Of a stretch of DNA of 61,177 nucleotides, positions 8,581 through 17,168 are shown piece after piece. The stretch's first letter is position 1. Each line of letters starts with the position of its first letter. This DNA is from Gallionella sp. UBA4121. GTDB taxonomy: Bacteria; Pseudomonadota; Gammaproteobacteria; Burkholderiales; Gallionellaceae. Both the position numbers and the translations under genes were made by a program. Where the stretch lies: assembly GCA_002381565.1 (NCBI GenBank), contig DFWZ01000017.1, forward strand, positions 14,910 through 76,086, given 5' to 3'. The notes under the pieces were generated by a model, which was given only the letters and a program-made list of their open reading frames with translations, searched no databases and was not told the DNA's origin.

Positions 8581-8610
8581 ATTGACTGTCTGTGTATCTG
8601 TTGTCAATAT
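8579..8610. promoter_or_regulatory. Symmetric divergent promoter candidate
   Basis: ATATTGAC (8579-8586) and GTCAATAT (8603-8610) form a perfect 8-bp inverted repeat. Read rightward it gives TTGACT, a 17-bp spacer and CAATAT; read leftward it gives TTGACA, a 17-bp spacer and CAATAT. Each arm would thus supply the -35 box of one promoter and the -10 box of the opposite one. The -10 boxes are weak (3 of 6), so this is only a candidate. Confidence 0.4.
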
Positions 8611-8657
8611 CGTTGTACTATTAACGCCTCATTTGGCAAATCTATTCGGGAATATTT

Positions 8658-9335
8658 ATGGGAAACAAACCGCGCACGATACGGCGCTCCGAGCAAATGA
8701 GCGATCAGATCGAGGAGCGCATTGTCACCGGCGTCTATCCGCCAGGCATGCGCCTGGACGAGACTGAACTGGCTGCCGGTTTGGGGGTGTCGCGCACGCC
8801 GATTCGTGAAGCGCTGATCCAATTGTCATCGGCTGGACTGGTTGAGATCCGGCCACGCCGCGGGGCGATTGTTGCCGATATCGGGCCGCAGCGGCTGTGT
8901 GAGATGTTTGAAGTGATGGCCGAACTCGAAGCGATGTGCGGACGACTGGCTGCGCGCCGCATCACTGAAGCCGAACAGCGGGCTCTGTCGGATGCGCATC
9001 AGGCTTGTGAGGAAGCGCGGGATGCGAACGATGCGGATAGCTACTATCGGCTCAATGAGGAGTTCCATTATCTGATCTACGCCGCAAGTCATAACGGCTT
9101 TCTGGAAGAGCAGACTGTTGCGTTGCACAGGAGGCTGAGGCCGTATCGGCGTCTTCAGCTGCGCGTTCGTGACAGGATGAGCACGTCATTCGCTGAACAT
9201 GCCGGTATTCTCGAGGCGATTCTCACTGAGCAGAGTGAGCTTTCAGCCGAACGGCTGCGCGCCCATGTCGTGGTGCAGGGACAACGCTTTGCGGATTTAG
9301 TGGCCTCTTTGCCTATGCTGGGCAGCCGCAGCTAG
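8658..9335 (+). CDS. mdcY: GntR family regulator, FCD type, MdcY-like
   Basis: This 225-residue protein has an N-terminal winged helix (recognition part GLGVSRTPIREAL, about residues 41-53) and a C-terminal all-helical FCD ligand domain with candidate metal ligands N133, H137, H181 and H203. It is transcribed divergently from the TRAP-mdc operon, and the gap contains palindromes of the MdcY operator type. The likely role is a repressor relieved by malonate. The start ATG has GGGAA 6 nt upstream. The symbol rests on context and operator similarity; the GntR/FCD assignment is firm. Confidence 0.82.
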   Translation: MGNKPRTIRRSEQMSDQIEERIVTGVYPPGMRLDETELAAGLGVSRTPIREALIQLSSAGLVEIRPRRGAIVADIGPQRLCEMFEVMAELEAMCGRLAARRITEAEQRALSDAHQACEEARDANDADSYYRLNEEFHYLIYAASHNGFLEEQTVALHRRLRPYRRLQLRVRDRMSTSFAEHAGILEAILTEQSELSAERLRAHVVVQGQRFADLVASLPMLGSRS

Positions 9336-9369
9336 CAGGCGTCGGACTGCATGCAGGTTGGCTGAGGGG

Positions 9370-9780
9370 CTATTCGGCTATCTTGCCGCGCAATGTTTTT
9401 ATTTCGCCGCGCCGGGTTTTACCTTCAAGGCGCTTCTTCCTGGAGCTTCTGGTGGGTTTGGTCGGTGTGCGTTTTTTGGCCGATATGCCTGCGCTGACGA
9501 TTAAAGCCTGGAGACGAGCTAAGGCATCCTCGCGGTTCTTCTCCTGGCTGCGATAGCGTTGCGCCTTGATGATGATCACGTCGTCATTGGAGATGCGCCT
9601 GTCGGCAAGTTGTCTCAGCTTCTCCTTGTACTCCTCCGGCAAAGACGAGGCATTAATGTCGAAGCGCAGGTGGATCGCGGTCGAGACTTTGTTGACGTTC
9701 TGTCCGCCCGCACCCTGAGCGCGTATCGCATTCAGTTCGATCTCGGAATCGGGGATTTCGATGGCGCTGGTTATTTGCAT
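9370..9780 (-). CDS. arfB: Alternative ribosome-rescue factor ArfB (peptidyl-tRNA hydrolase)
   Basis: This 136-residue protein has the release-factor catalytic motif GGQ at 25-27 inside GAGGQNVNKV, and a long basic tail (KKRTPTKPTRSSRKKR and on) that in ArfB/YaeJ enters the empty mRNA channel of stalled ribosomes. It hydrolyses peptidyl-tRNA on non-stop complexes. It lacks the codon-recognition domains of RF1/RF2 and is full length for ArfB. It is convergent with the GntR gene, 34 nt away. Confidence 0.94.
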   Translation of the reverse strand: MQITSAIEIPDSEIELNAIRAQGAGGQNVNKVSTAIHLRFDINASSLPEEYKEKLRQLADRRISNDDVIIIKAQRYRSQEKNREDALARLQALIVSAGISAKKRTPTKPTRSSRKKRLEGKTRRGEIKTLRGKIAE

Positions 9781-9810
9781 AAGCTATTTTGTAGTTATCC
9801 TGGAAAAACA

Positions 9811-9966
9811 GCCTCACGCGGAGGCGCGGAGGTCGCGGAGAAAACCAATATAAATCAAAAAAGTGGAAACGAAGTTGATTTTAATAGGATGCACTGTGCC
9901 ATCACAATTTTGTATCTGGTTTTAGTTTCGATTACAGGTTTTCTCCGCGACTCCGCGTGAGCAGGC
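9811..9966. repeat. Small intergenic element bounded by GC-rich inverted repeats
   Basis: The left arm (9811-9846) and right arm (9937-9966) carry the same sequence in opposite orientation: CTCACGCGGAG, then GTCGCGGAGAAAACC. The left arm has a few extra bases, apparently one more GGAGGCG unit. The roughly 90 bp between them are AT-rich with no reading frame. The block fills most of the arfB-uvrA gap. It looks like a non-autonomous repeat or a long hairpin in the 3' region of uvrA. Confidence 0.7.
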
Positions 9967-9982
9967 TTTGGGTTTTTCTGTG

Positions 9983-12802
9983 TTATCTGTTCAGCACCTG
10001 CTTCAAATACACTCCCGTTACACTTTTTTTGTTTTTGGCGATGTCCTGCGGTGAGCCTTCAGCGATTATCTGTCCGCCGCCGTCGCCCCCTTCAGGCCCC
10101 AGGTCGATCACCCAGTCGGCGGTCTTGATCACATCCAGATTGTGTTCGATCACCACCAGCGTGTTGCCCTGGTCGCGCAGCTTGTGGATCACGCGCAGCA
10201 GCAGCGCGATGTCATGGAAGTGCAGGCCGGTGGTGGGCTCATCCAGGATGTAAAGCGTGCGCCCGGTGTCGCGCTTGGATAACTCCAGCGACAATTTGAC
10301 GCGTTGCGCTTCGCCGCCGGACAGCGTGGTGGCGGATTGTCCCAGCGTGATGTAGCCCAGGCCCACGTCGAGCAGGGTCTGAAGCTTGCGTGCGATGAGC
10401 GGCACGGCCTTGAAAAATTCATGTGACGCCTCTACCGTCATCTGTAATATCTGCTGGATATTATTGCCCTTGTACTGAATTTCCAGCGTCTCGCGGTTGT
10501 AGCGCTGGCCGTGGCAGACATCACAGGGCACATACACATCCGGCATGAAATGCATCTCCACCTTGATCACGCCGTCGCCCTGACAGGACTCGCAGCGCCC
10601 GCCCTTGACGTTGAACGAGAAACGCCCCGGCCCGTAGCCGCGTTCGCGTGACGACGGGACACCGGCAAACAGCTCGCGGATCGGCGTGAACAGACCGGTG
10701 TAGGTGGCGGGATTGGAGCGCGGTGTGCGCCCGATGGGCGACTGATCCACGTTGATCACCTTGTCGAAAAACTCCAGTCCGCTGATCGACGCGTGCGGCG
10801 CAGGTTCTGTGTTGCTGCGGTATAAATGCTGTGACACGGCGGGATACAGCGTGTCGTTGATCAGCGTGGACTTGCCGGAGCCGGACACGCCGGTGACGCA
10901 CACCAGCCGGCCTACCGGCAGATTGAGTGTGACGTCTTTGAGATTGTTGCCGCAAGCCCCGACGATACAGAGCATCCGTTCCGGATCGGGTGCAAGGCGT
11001 TTTGCAGGCATCGGGATCTGGCGGCGTCCCGTCAGATAGTCGCCGGTGAGCGATTCCCTGTTCTGGCAGATTTCTTCAGGGGTGCCTTGCGCTACGATCA
11101 TTCCGCCGTGCTCACCCGCCCCCGGCCCCATGTCGACCACATAGTCGGCATGGCGGATCGCGTCCTCGTCGTGTTCCACCACGATCACGCTGTTACCCAT
11201 GTCGCGCAGACGGTAGAGCGTGGTCAAAAGGCGGTCATTGTCGCGCTGATGCAGCCCGATGGAAGGCTCGTCCAGCACATACATCACGCCGGTCAGTCCG
11301 GAGCCTATCTGGGATGCGAGCCGGATGCGCTGCGCTTCGCCACCGGACAGCGTCTCGGCGGAGCGTGCAAGCGTCAGGTAATTGAGGCCGACGTTGTTAA
11401 GAAAGGTCAGCCGGCTGGCAATTTCATGCACGATTTTTTCCGCGATCGCCTGTTTCTGTCCTTGCAGCTTCAATTCCTGAAAGAAATGCAGCGCCAATTT
11501 AAGCGGCATATCGCTGATTTCAAAAAGATTCTTGTCTTCAAAGCGCACGTGGCGCGCCTCCAGACGCAATCGCGTACCCTTGCATTCCGGGCAGGTGCAG
11601 CCATTGAGGTATTTCGACAGTTCCTCGCGCACCGTGGGCGAATCAGTCTCCTTGTAGCGTCGCTCCAGATTGTTGACGATACCCTCGAAGGCGTGTTCGC
11701 GCAGCATCGGTTTGCCTCTGTCGTTCATGTACTGGAACGCGATTTCTTCACGCCCGGTGCCGTACAGGATGATCTGCTGGATGTTGTCCGGCAGGCTTTC
11801 GAAGGATTGCTCCAGATCGAAGTTGTAATGGCGGGCCAGGCTGGACAGCAGCTGGTGATAGAACTGATTGCGCCTGTCCCAGCCCTTGATGGCTCCCGAA
11901 CTCAAGGACAGCGAGGGGAGAGCGACGATGCGCTTGGGATCGAAAAAACTGATGACGCCCAGGCCGTCGCACTTGGGGCATGCGCCCATCGGGTTGTTGA
12001 ACGAAAACAGGCGCGGTTCGAGTTCCGGCAGCGAGTAGTTGCAGATCGGACAGGCGAATTTGGCCGAGAACATGTGCTCGACGTTTGTGTCCATTTCCAC
12101 CGCAACCGCGCGTCCGTCGGCATGGCGCAGCGCGGTTTCGAACGATTCGGCCAGCCGCTGTTTGGAATCCGGATTGACTTTCAGCCTGTCCACCACGATC
12201 TCGACGGTGTGTTTCCTGGTCTTCTGCAATGACGGCAGCGCGTCGATCTCGTACACCGTGCCGTTGATGCGCAGCCGGGTGAAACCCTGGGCGCGCAGCT
12301 CGTCGAACATGTCCAGTTGCTCGCCTTTGCGATCCACCACCAGCGGCGACAGGATCATGATCCGTGTGCCCTCGGGCAGTTCCAAAACATGGTCGACCAT
12401 CTGGCCTACGCTTTGCGACTGCAATACCAGATCATGCTGCGGGCAATACGGGTCGCCGGCGCGGGCGAACAGCAGGCGCAGATAGTCGTGAATTTCCGTG
12501 ACGGTGCCGACCGTTGAGCGCGGGTTGTGCGAGGTGGCTTTCTGCTCGATGGCAATCGCGGGCGACAGCCCCTCGATCAGATCTACATCCGGCTTTTCCA
12601 TCAACTGCAGGAACTGTCTGGCATAGGCGGACAGGGACTCCACATAGCGGCGCTGCCCTTCGGCATACAGCGTGTCAAAGGCTAATGATGACTTGCCCGA
12701 GCCTGACAGGCCCGTGATGACCACCAGTTTGTGGCGCGGCAGATCAAGGTTGATGTTCTTCAGGTTGTGGGTGCGTGCACCGCGAATTTTGATTTGTTCC
12801 AT
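9983..12802 (-). CDS. uvrA: Excinuclease ABC subunit A
   Basis: This 939-residue ATPase detects bulky DNA lesions and loads UvrB in nucleotide excision repair. Two ABC modules are visible: P-loop GLSGSGKS at 31-38 and a second GVSGSGKST in the C-terminal half, each with an LSGGEAQR signature. Zinc-finger cysteines occur as CPIC/CPKC and CESC/CDVC. A longer frame exists to 12862, but the family starts at the ATG complementary to 12800-12802 (MEQIKIRGARTHNLKN), matching the usual 940 residues. The gene stands alone between arfB and an SDR gene. Confidence 0.97.
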   Translation of the reverse strand: MEQIKIRGARTHNLKNINLDLPRHKLVVITGLSGSGKSSLAFDTLYAEGQRRYVESLSAYARQFLQLMEKPDVDLIEGLSPAIAIEQKATSHNPRSTVGTVTEIHDYLRLLFARAGDPYCPQHDLVLQSQSVGQMVDHVLELPEGTRIMILSPLVVDRKGEQLDMFDELRAQGFTRLRINGTVYEIDALPSLQKTRKHTVEIVVDRLKVNPDSKQRLAESFETALRHADGRAVAVEMDTNVEHMFSAKFACPICNYSLPELEPRLFSFNNPMGACPKCDGLGVISFFDPKRIVALPSLSLSSGAIKGWDRRNQFYHQLLSSLARHYNFDLEQSFESLPDNIQQIILYGTGREEIAFQYMNDRGKPMLREHAFEGIVNNLERRYKETDSPTVREELSKYLNGCTCPECKGTRLRLEARHVRFEDKNLFEISDMPLKLALHFFQELKLQGQKQAIAEKIVHEIASRLTFLNNVGLNYLTLARSAETLSGGEAQRIRLASQIGSGLTGVMYVLDEPSIGLHQRDNDRLLTTLYRLRDMGNSVIVVEHDEDAIRHADYVVDMGPGAGEHGGMIVAQGTPEEICQNRESLTGDYLTGRRQIPMPAKRLAPDPERMLCIVGACGNNLKDVTLNLPVGRLVCVTGVSGSGKSTLINDTLYPAVSQHLYRSNTEPAPHASISGLEFFDKVINVDQSPIGRTPRSNPATYTGLFTPIRELFAGVPSSRERGYGPGRFSFNVKGGRCESCQGDGVIKVEMHFMPDVYVPCDVCHGQRYNRETLEIQYKGNNIQQILQMTVEASHEFFKAVPLIARKLQTLLDVGLGYITLGQSATTLSGGEAQRVKLSLELSKRDTGRTLYILDEPTTGLHFHDIALLLRVIHKLRDQGNTLVVIEHNLDVIKTADWVIDLGPEGGDGGGQIIAEGSPQDIAKNKKSVTGVYLKQVLNR

Positions 12803-12838
12803 ATCGACCAGCGAGAAGGGAAAACGACCTGTCAATAT

Positions 12839-12854
12839 ACGCGCTTTAGCGCGT
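12839..12854. promoter_or_regulatory. Perfect palindrome in the uvrA leader
   Basis: ACGCGCT and AGCGCGT, separated by TT, form a 7-bp perfect inverted repeat 37 nt upstream of the uvrA start. It could be an operator or a small leader hairpin. It does not match the CTGT-N8-ACAG LexA box. Nothing else in the 232-bp gap between uvrA and the SDR gene is recognisable. Confidence 0.3.
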
Positions 12855-13034
12855 AATCCCAAACTGCTTCAAGCCGGCTGACTGATTGCCGGAAACGTTC
12901 GTGTATGTCAGACCGGTTGCGTTTGACTTTAAGCTACATCACGCGGCACTTTTTGCACTTGGTGCTTGAAACCACCCAGTGTCATTCACGCGCAGGCTGG
13001 AATGAGCGATTCGGTTCAACGTGAAAAGGCACCG

Positions 13035-13733
13035 TCACCAGGGAATCTCGAGCCCGGTATAGTCAAGGAATTTTCCGGAATCGGACAGGGTGAGGCGAGC
13101 TGTCACCTGCCGCATGCCGGATACGCTTTGTTCTGCCGTGTTTGTTGCGTTCGGCCCGCCCATGTCGGTCCGGACCCAGCCCGGATGAAAAGCGACAGCG
13201 GTGATGCCGCGCGTCTTGAGGTCAATGGCAAGGCTTTTGACGACCATATTGACCGCAGCCTTGCTGGAACGATACAGATAATTTCCCCCGCTGCTGTTGT
13301 CCGCGACGCTGCCCATGAGGCTGCTGATGGTGACGATGGTCTTCAGACTGCTGCGTGCAAGCTGTGCGGCGAACGATTCTGCCATCTTGAGCGGGGCCAT
13401 CGTGTTGATGCGAAATACTTTAGACCACTCATCATAATCGGTATGACCGAAACCTTTTGCATCGGTATCCGAATAGATGCCGGCGTTGTTGATGAGCAAG
13501 TCTATCGATGTATCGGCAAGCGCTTTGGACAATTCCTCGATCTGTCCATGATCGGCAACATCGAGCGGCAGGACTTTTACCTGTCCGGGATATTGAGCCG
13601 CCAGAATATTGAGTGCATCCGATTTTTCAGGGTGGCGACTGCAAGCCAGCACATTCCAGCCGTCGGCGGCATATTGCCGGGAAAACTCCAGCCCGATTCC
13701 CCTGTTGGCGCCTGTAATCAATGTGGTTTTCAT
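13035..13733 (-). CDS. Short-chain dehydrogenase/reductase
   Basis: This 232-residue classical SDR has the NAD(P)-binding TGANRGIG at 7-14, NNAG at 82-85, catalytic serine 137 or 138 in ISSLMG, and Y154-x3-K158. The fold and length fit the C-factor/CsgA-like branch of SDRs. The substrate cannot be told from sequence. It is 46 nt downstream of the cupin gene at 13780, in the same direction, so the two may be co-transcribed. Confidence 0.88.
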   Translation of the reverse strand: MKTTLITGANRGIGLEFSRQYAADGWNVLACSRHPEKSDALNILAAQYPGQVKVLPLDVADHGQIEELSKALADTSIDLLINNAGIYSDTDAKGFGHTDYDEWSKVFRINTMAPLKMAESFAAQLARSSLKTIVTISSLMGSVADNSSGGNYLYRSSKAAVNMVVKSLAIDLKTRGITAVAFHPGWVRTDMGGPNATNTAEQSVSGMRQVTARLTLSDSGKFLDYTGLEIPW

Positions 13734-13779
13734 CGTTATCCTCCTGTGTCAGTCAGAGAAATGCGCAGCATATTTCGCT

Positions 13780-14457
13780 TCACGCGGCAGTAATTTCCCT
13801 CTGCAAAGGCAGCAAATGTCCCGTCTTCACAAAGATGGTGCAGCCCGCCAGACTGAAAGGGCAGTGTGCGCTCAGGTGCGGGCTGCGCATCCAGGTGCCG
13901 GCGGGATATCGGCCGAATTCGTCTTCGAACACGCCGTTCAGCACATAGATTTCTTCTCCGCCGAAGTGGCGGTGAGCGTTGAACCTTGTGCCCGGCGCCC
14001 AGCGTACCAGGGCCGTGTGCCGGGTGCCGAACTCCGACAGCGGCATGACCGACAGGCCGTCTACAAGGCCCTGGTACCAAGGCTTAGTCGCGGTTTCCAC
14101 CACGATGCGCTGATCGTCTTCGATTTCAAGATGATGCTGTTTGACCAAAAGCATGCAGCCTGATGCGGACTCACAAGCGCGTGATGAACCGGGAGGGTTC
14201 TTGAGGTAGTCTCCCTTGCGGTAACTGCCGAACTCGTCGGTCAGCACCCCGTCGAGGACCACAATCTCTTCACCGAATTCACAGCTGCTGCTCAAGCCTG
14301 AACCGGGCGCGTATCTGATAATCGATGTGGCGCGCGCCGCATCGTCAGCGCCACGCTCAAGCGCGCGATACTGAACCCCTGCCCAAGGTGTATCGATCCA
14401 CGGCAAGGTGGCTTGCTGAATCACGACGCGTTTTGAAATATCCGAATTGATCTTCAT
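13780..14457 (-). CDS. Two-domain cupin protein (ChrR-like cupin)
   Basis: This 225-residue protein is two tandem ChrR-type cupin domains, about residues 10-110 and 120-220. The second has a complete metal site, H162-x-H164 followed by E168 in AHRHFGGEE. The first has the same frame (FGEEIVVLDG) but the two histidines are replaced by Ser and Cys, so it probably cannot bind metal in the usual way. No anti-sigma helical domain is attached. The function is unknown; cupins of this type occur in stress-response and small-molecule enzymes. Confidence 0.8.
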   Translation of the reverse strand: MKINSDISKRVVIQQATLPWIDTPWAGVQYRALERGADDAARATSIIRYAPGSGLSSSCEFGEEIVVLDGVLTDEFGSYRKGDYLKNPPGSSRACESASGCMLLVKQHHLEIEDDQRIVVETATKPWYQGLVDGLSVMPLSEFGTRHTALVRWAPGTRFNAHRHFGGEEIYVLNGVFEDEFGRYPAGTWMRSPHLSAHCPFSLAGCTIFVKTGHLLPLQREITAA

Positions 14458-14764
14458 ACACCTGCCGATAGAAAAGTTGCGGGCTCATGCCCTCGCACTG
14501 GCTGACATCGTACCACCTGATGCCGCTGCAGATCAAAGGCAGGGAATCCCGGCCTGGCCATGTTTGCAGCGCGCCTTCTTCAAAGTATAGCCTCAAACTT
14601 TGACCTTGATATTTTGTTTGCTTCACGGCACGATGGGAATGAAATACGCGTTCAGCAATTAACGATGACATCGCTTTTAAAAATGAAGAGATTGCCACGA
14701 ACCGGGCAAGCAGGAACCACTTTGACGCTGCGAACAAAATACGAATCGGCATCTCCTTGAAACT
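14458..14764. other. Gap between cupin and MATE genes
   Basis: This 307-bp stretch separates divergent genes and should hold both promoters. A minus-strand open frame covers much of it (to 14752) but runs into the cupin gene in another frame, lacks a clear ribosome-binding site and resembles nothing I know. I see no convincing promoter boxes, repeat or RNA. Confidence 0.4.
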
Positions 14765-16099
14765 ATGAAACGCTCCTCCACCTCGGAACTCATGTATCTG
14801 GCCTGGCCGGTTCTGGTCGCGCAGCTTGCCATGATGGCAAACGCGGTCATCGACACCGCGATGGCGGGCCGGCTATCGGCCATCGATCTTGCCGCAGTCG
14901 GCATCGCCGCTTCGATTATGAGCACCGTGCTGATGTCGCTGATCAGCGTGTTGCTCGCACTGCCCCCCATCATCGCCCACCTTTATGGCGCAGGCCGGCG
15001 TGCCGATGTCGGACGCGAGATACATCAGGGCGTGTGGATATCGCTGCTGCTGGCGCTGGCGGCGATCCTGGTGCTGCGCTTCCCCGGGCCTTTCATTGCG
15101 CTCGCGCAACTGCAACCGGCGGTCGAAATCAAGGTGCGCGCCTACCTCGACGCATCGGCCTGGAGCGTGCCGGGCATCTTCGCGCTGCGTTTGTTCTTTG
15201 GTCTGTCCACCGGCATAGGCCGTCCGCGCCCGGTGATGCTGTTCAACCTGATGTCCCTCGGGCTCAAAATTCCGCTCAATGCCATCTTCATGTACGGCCT
15301 GCTGGGCGCGCCCGAATTGGGCGGGCCGGGCTGTGCGGTGGCCACGGCAGTGGATGCATGGCTGATGGCATTCTTAGCCTGGGGCTGGTGCCTGCGCCAT
15401 CCGGATTACCTGCAGTTCGGGCTGCGCGGGCGTTTTGCCGCGCCGGATTTCAAAGCCATAGTCGAATTCCTCAAGCTGGGCGTCCCGATCGGGTTGACCT
15501 TCATCGCGGATGTCACCGCCTTCACCTTCATGGCGCTGTTCATCGCGCGCTTAGGACCCGTTGTTTCAGGCGCACACCAGATTGCAGCGAACCTGGCGGC
15601 ACTGGCTTTCATGGTGCCGCTGGCGCTGGGCAATGCCACGGCGGTGCTGGTGGGCCAGGCCATCGGCGCCGGACAACACGAGCGCGCCCGCCACACCTGC
15701 TGGGTAGGCATACGCCTCGGCATGGCGATTGCAGTCGTCTTAAGCGCAATCTTCTGGTTCGGCGCACCCTATATTGCCGCACTCTATACCACCGACCTCA
15801 GCGTGCAGAAGGTGGCGACACCGTTGATTGCGCTGGTCGCTTTGTATCATCTGGGCGATGCGTTGCAGGCCGTGGCGGTGAATGCGCTGCGCGGATACAA
15901 GAAGTCGGTTGTGCCGATGCTGATCTATGCGGTTCTGCTTTGGGGCGTCGGTCTGGGCGGCGGCGTGCTGCTGGGGCTGACCGACACCCTGGGCACGGCG
16001 CGCGGCGCGCCCGGCTTCTGGATCGCCGGGATCGCCGGCATCTGGCTGGCGGCAGGGCTGGTGGCGGCTTATCTCAATGCCGTGAGCCGGACGAAATAG
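14765..16099 (+). CDS. MATE family multidrug efflux transporter
   Basis: This 444-residue protein has about 12 membrane segments and the N-terminal pattern of NorM-like MATE exporters (YLAWPVLVAQLAMMANAVIDTAMAGRL, with the conserved MANAVIDTxMAG). These antiporters expel cationic drugs or metabolites using sodium or protons. Full length. It is divergent from the cupin gene and monocistronic. Confidence 0.93.
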   Translation: MKRSSTSELMYLAWPVLVAQLAMMANAVIDTAMAGRLSAIDLAAVGIAASIMSTVLMSLISVLLALPPIIAHLYGAGRRADVGREIHQGVWISLLLALAAILVLRFPGPFIALAQLQPAVEIKVRAYLDASAWSVPGIFALRLFFGLSTGIGRPRPVMLFNLMSLGLKIPLNAIFMYGLLGAPELGGPGCAVATAVDAWLMAFLAWGWCLRHPDYLQFGLRGRFAAPDFKAIVEFLKLGVPIGLTFIADVTAFTFMALFIARLGPVVSGAHQIAANLAALAFMVPLALGNATAVLVGQAIGAGQHERARHTCWVGIRLGMAIAVVLSAIFWFGAPYIAALYTTDLSVQKVATPLIALVALYHLGDALQAVAVNALRGYKKSVVPMLIYAVLLWGVGLGGGVLLGLTDTLGTARGAPGFWIAGIAGIWLAAGLVAAYLNAVSRTK

Positions 16100-16475
16100 A
16101 CCCGCATCATTCTCCGTGCACCACCACGCGTCGGCTGCCGCCGTGGTTTCTGTGCCCGTACATTCCTCTGGCATGTTCCCGGCCGCCTGTCGCTGACCGG
16201 ATGCTGTAGTCGCTTCGTGCCATTCACACAATAGCCTAAGGAAAATATGATCTATCCACTAAAGAAAATATGGCTTATGCCGACAATGTCTTCATAACCG
16301 TTAAATTGAAAAATTATATTTGCAATTCGTTCTATTCCACGTCTGTTCATAACTGGAGGGTAATCCTCGGCTGTTTGATGATTGGGATTTACGCTGATCA
16401 GATGATCCTGACGTAGCTGCATTGTTTTACGAGCATTTGCTTTGAATAACCAGCTACATTTTGAGGATACAGATA
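16100..16475. other. Gap upstream of the PAS remnant
   Basis: This 376-bp stretch contains a sigma-28 promoter match (16260-16286) and otherwise becomes AT-rich after about 16210. I see no gene and no clear terminator for the MATE gene. The long distance from the promoter to the PAS start (about 190 nt) suggests lost or rearranged sequence. Confidence 0.4.
16260..16286 (+). promoter_or_regulatory. Sigma-28 (FliA) promoter candidate
   Basis: TAAAG at 16260-16264 and GCCGACAA at 16279-16286 match the FliA consensus TAAAGTTT-N11-GCCGATAA: TAAA, exactly 15 bases, then GCCGACAA with one mismatch. FliA drives motility and chemotaxis genes, including aer in enterics. It points toward the aer-like PAS fragment at 16476, which supports both calls. 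Confidence 0.6.
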
Positions 16476-16859
16476 ATGCGAAATAACCAGCCTGTAAGCG
16501 GACGTGAATATCCTTTCCCTCAAGGGAAAACTGTTATTTCCTATACCAACCTCAAGGGGCAGATAACCCGTGCCAATGATGCTTTCATTGATCTGTCAGG
16601 TTTCACCAAGGCAGAACTGATGGATCAGCCGCATAACCTGGTGCGGCATCCGGACATGCCGCCAGAGGCCTTTCGCGAATTGCTAAATCACTTAGAGAAT
16701 CAAAACAATTTCGATCCAATTTTCTTGGAGAGACTATTGGGAAAGCTGTCGTTCTGGAAGCATGTTGATCCAAGCTCAGATTATGTAAAGAAGGCAATTA
16801 ATAGCGTCAACAAATTAAGAAAGAGTGAATTAGATAAGCCTCTTTGGGGAGTTCGATAA
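16476..16859 (+). pseudogene. Aer-type PAS domain remnant with foreign C-terminus
   Basis: The first 65 or so residues are the N-terminal half of an aerotaxis-receptor PAS domain: YPFPQGKTVISYTNLKGQITRANDAF, then PHNLVRHPDMPPEAFREL, which is hallmark Aer sequence. After PEAFREL the protein departs from the family and ends in an unrelated lysine-rich tail of about 55 residues. The base composition turns AT-rich at the same point. The second half of PAS, the membrane anchor and the signalling domain are absent. GAGGA lies 8 nt before the ATG. It is either a decayed aer gene joined to other DNA or a small chimeric protein; the former is more likely. Confidence 0.65.
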
Positions 16860-17168
16860 CGAAATATTTGGGGGCTGCCTACGGTTGCGGCTCTGCTCCC
16901 CAATTCAGACCTCCTCTCCTCGGATGTGCCCCGTACGCCTGATCTGTGCTTGGGTTAAATTCAGCGCCCTTTGCGAACCTAGCTTGATATATTCTGGCTA
17001 CGTCCACGCCCTCGTAAGTAAGTTCGTCCATCGCGCTCGCGATGCGGTCGCCTTTACAACCACGGCCTACCCCTTGCGGGTAAAGCTTGCGCAACCTCAC
17101 CGTTGGGAATCAGGATGAGGGGCGCAGCACGGTATAATATTCCCTCATCTTTTACCTGATTATCGCTC
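16860..17168. other. Gap between PAS remnant and HopJ gene
   Basis: A minus-strand frame of 73 codons (16879-17100) and a plus-strand one of 77 cover this 309-bp stretch, but neither resembles a family I know. A TATAAT at 17133-17138 lies 30 bp upstream of the HopJ start and is a plausible -10 box; no good -35 is visible. No tRNA or recognised RNA is present. Confidence 0.35.

Noticed and set aside
11087..12232. 381-codon open frame opposite uvrA
   Set aside because: It lies wholly within uvrA, has no ribosome-binding site or recognisable motif, and mirrors the uvrA codons.
12803..13034. LexA box upstream of uvrA
   Set aside because: No CTGT-N8-ACAG match is present; the palindrome at 12839-12854 is of a different type.
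14357..14752. 131-codon minus-strand frame between cupin and MATE genes
   Set aside because: It overlaps the cupin N-terminus in another frame and matches nothing I know. A decayed gene cannot be excluded.
15034..16209. 391-codon open frame overlapping the MATE gene in another frame
   Set aside because: Its translation is rich in Arg, Gly and Cys without domain sense; the MATE frame has twelve clear membrane segments.
16879..17100. 73-codon minus-strand frame near the PAS remnant as a gene fragment
   Set aside because: It looks somewhat protein-like but matches no family I know, lacks a clear ribosome-binding site and overlaps an equal frame on the other strand.
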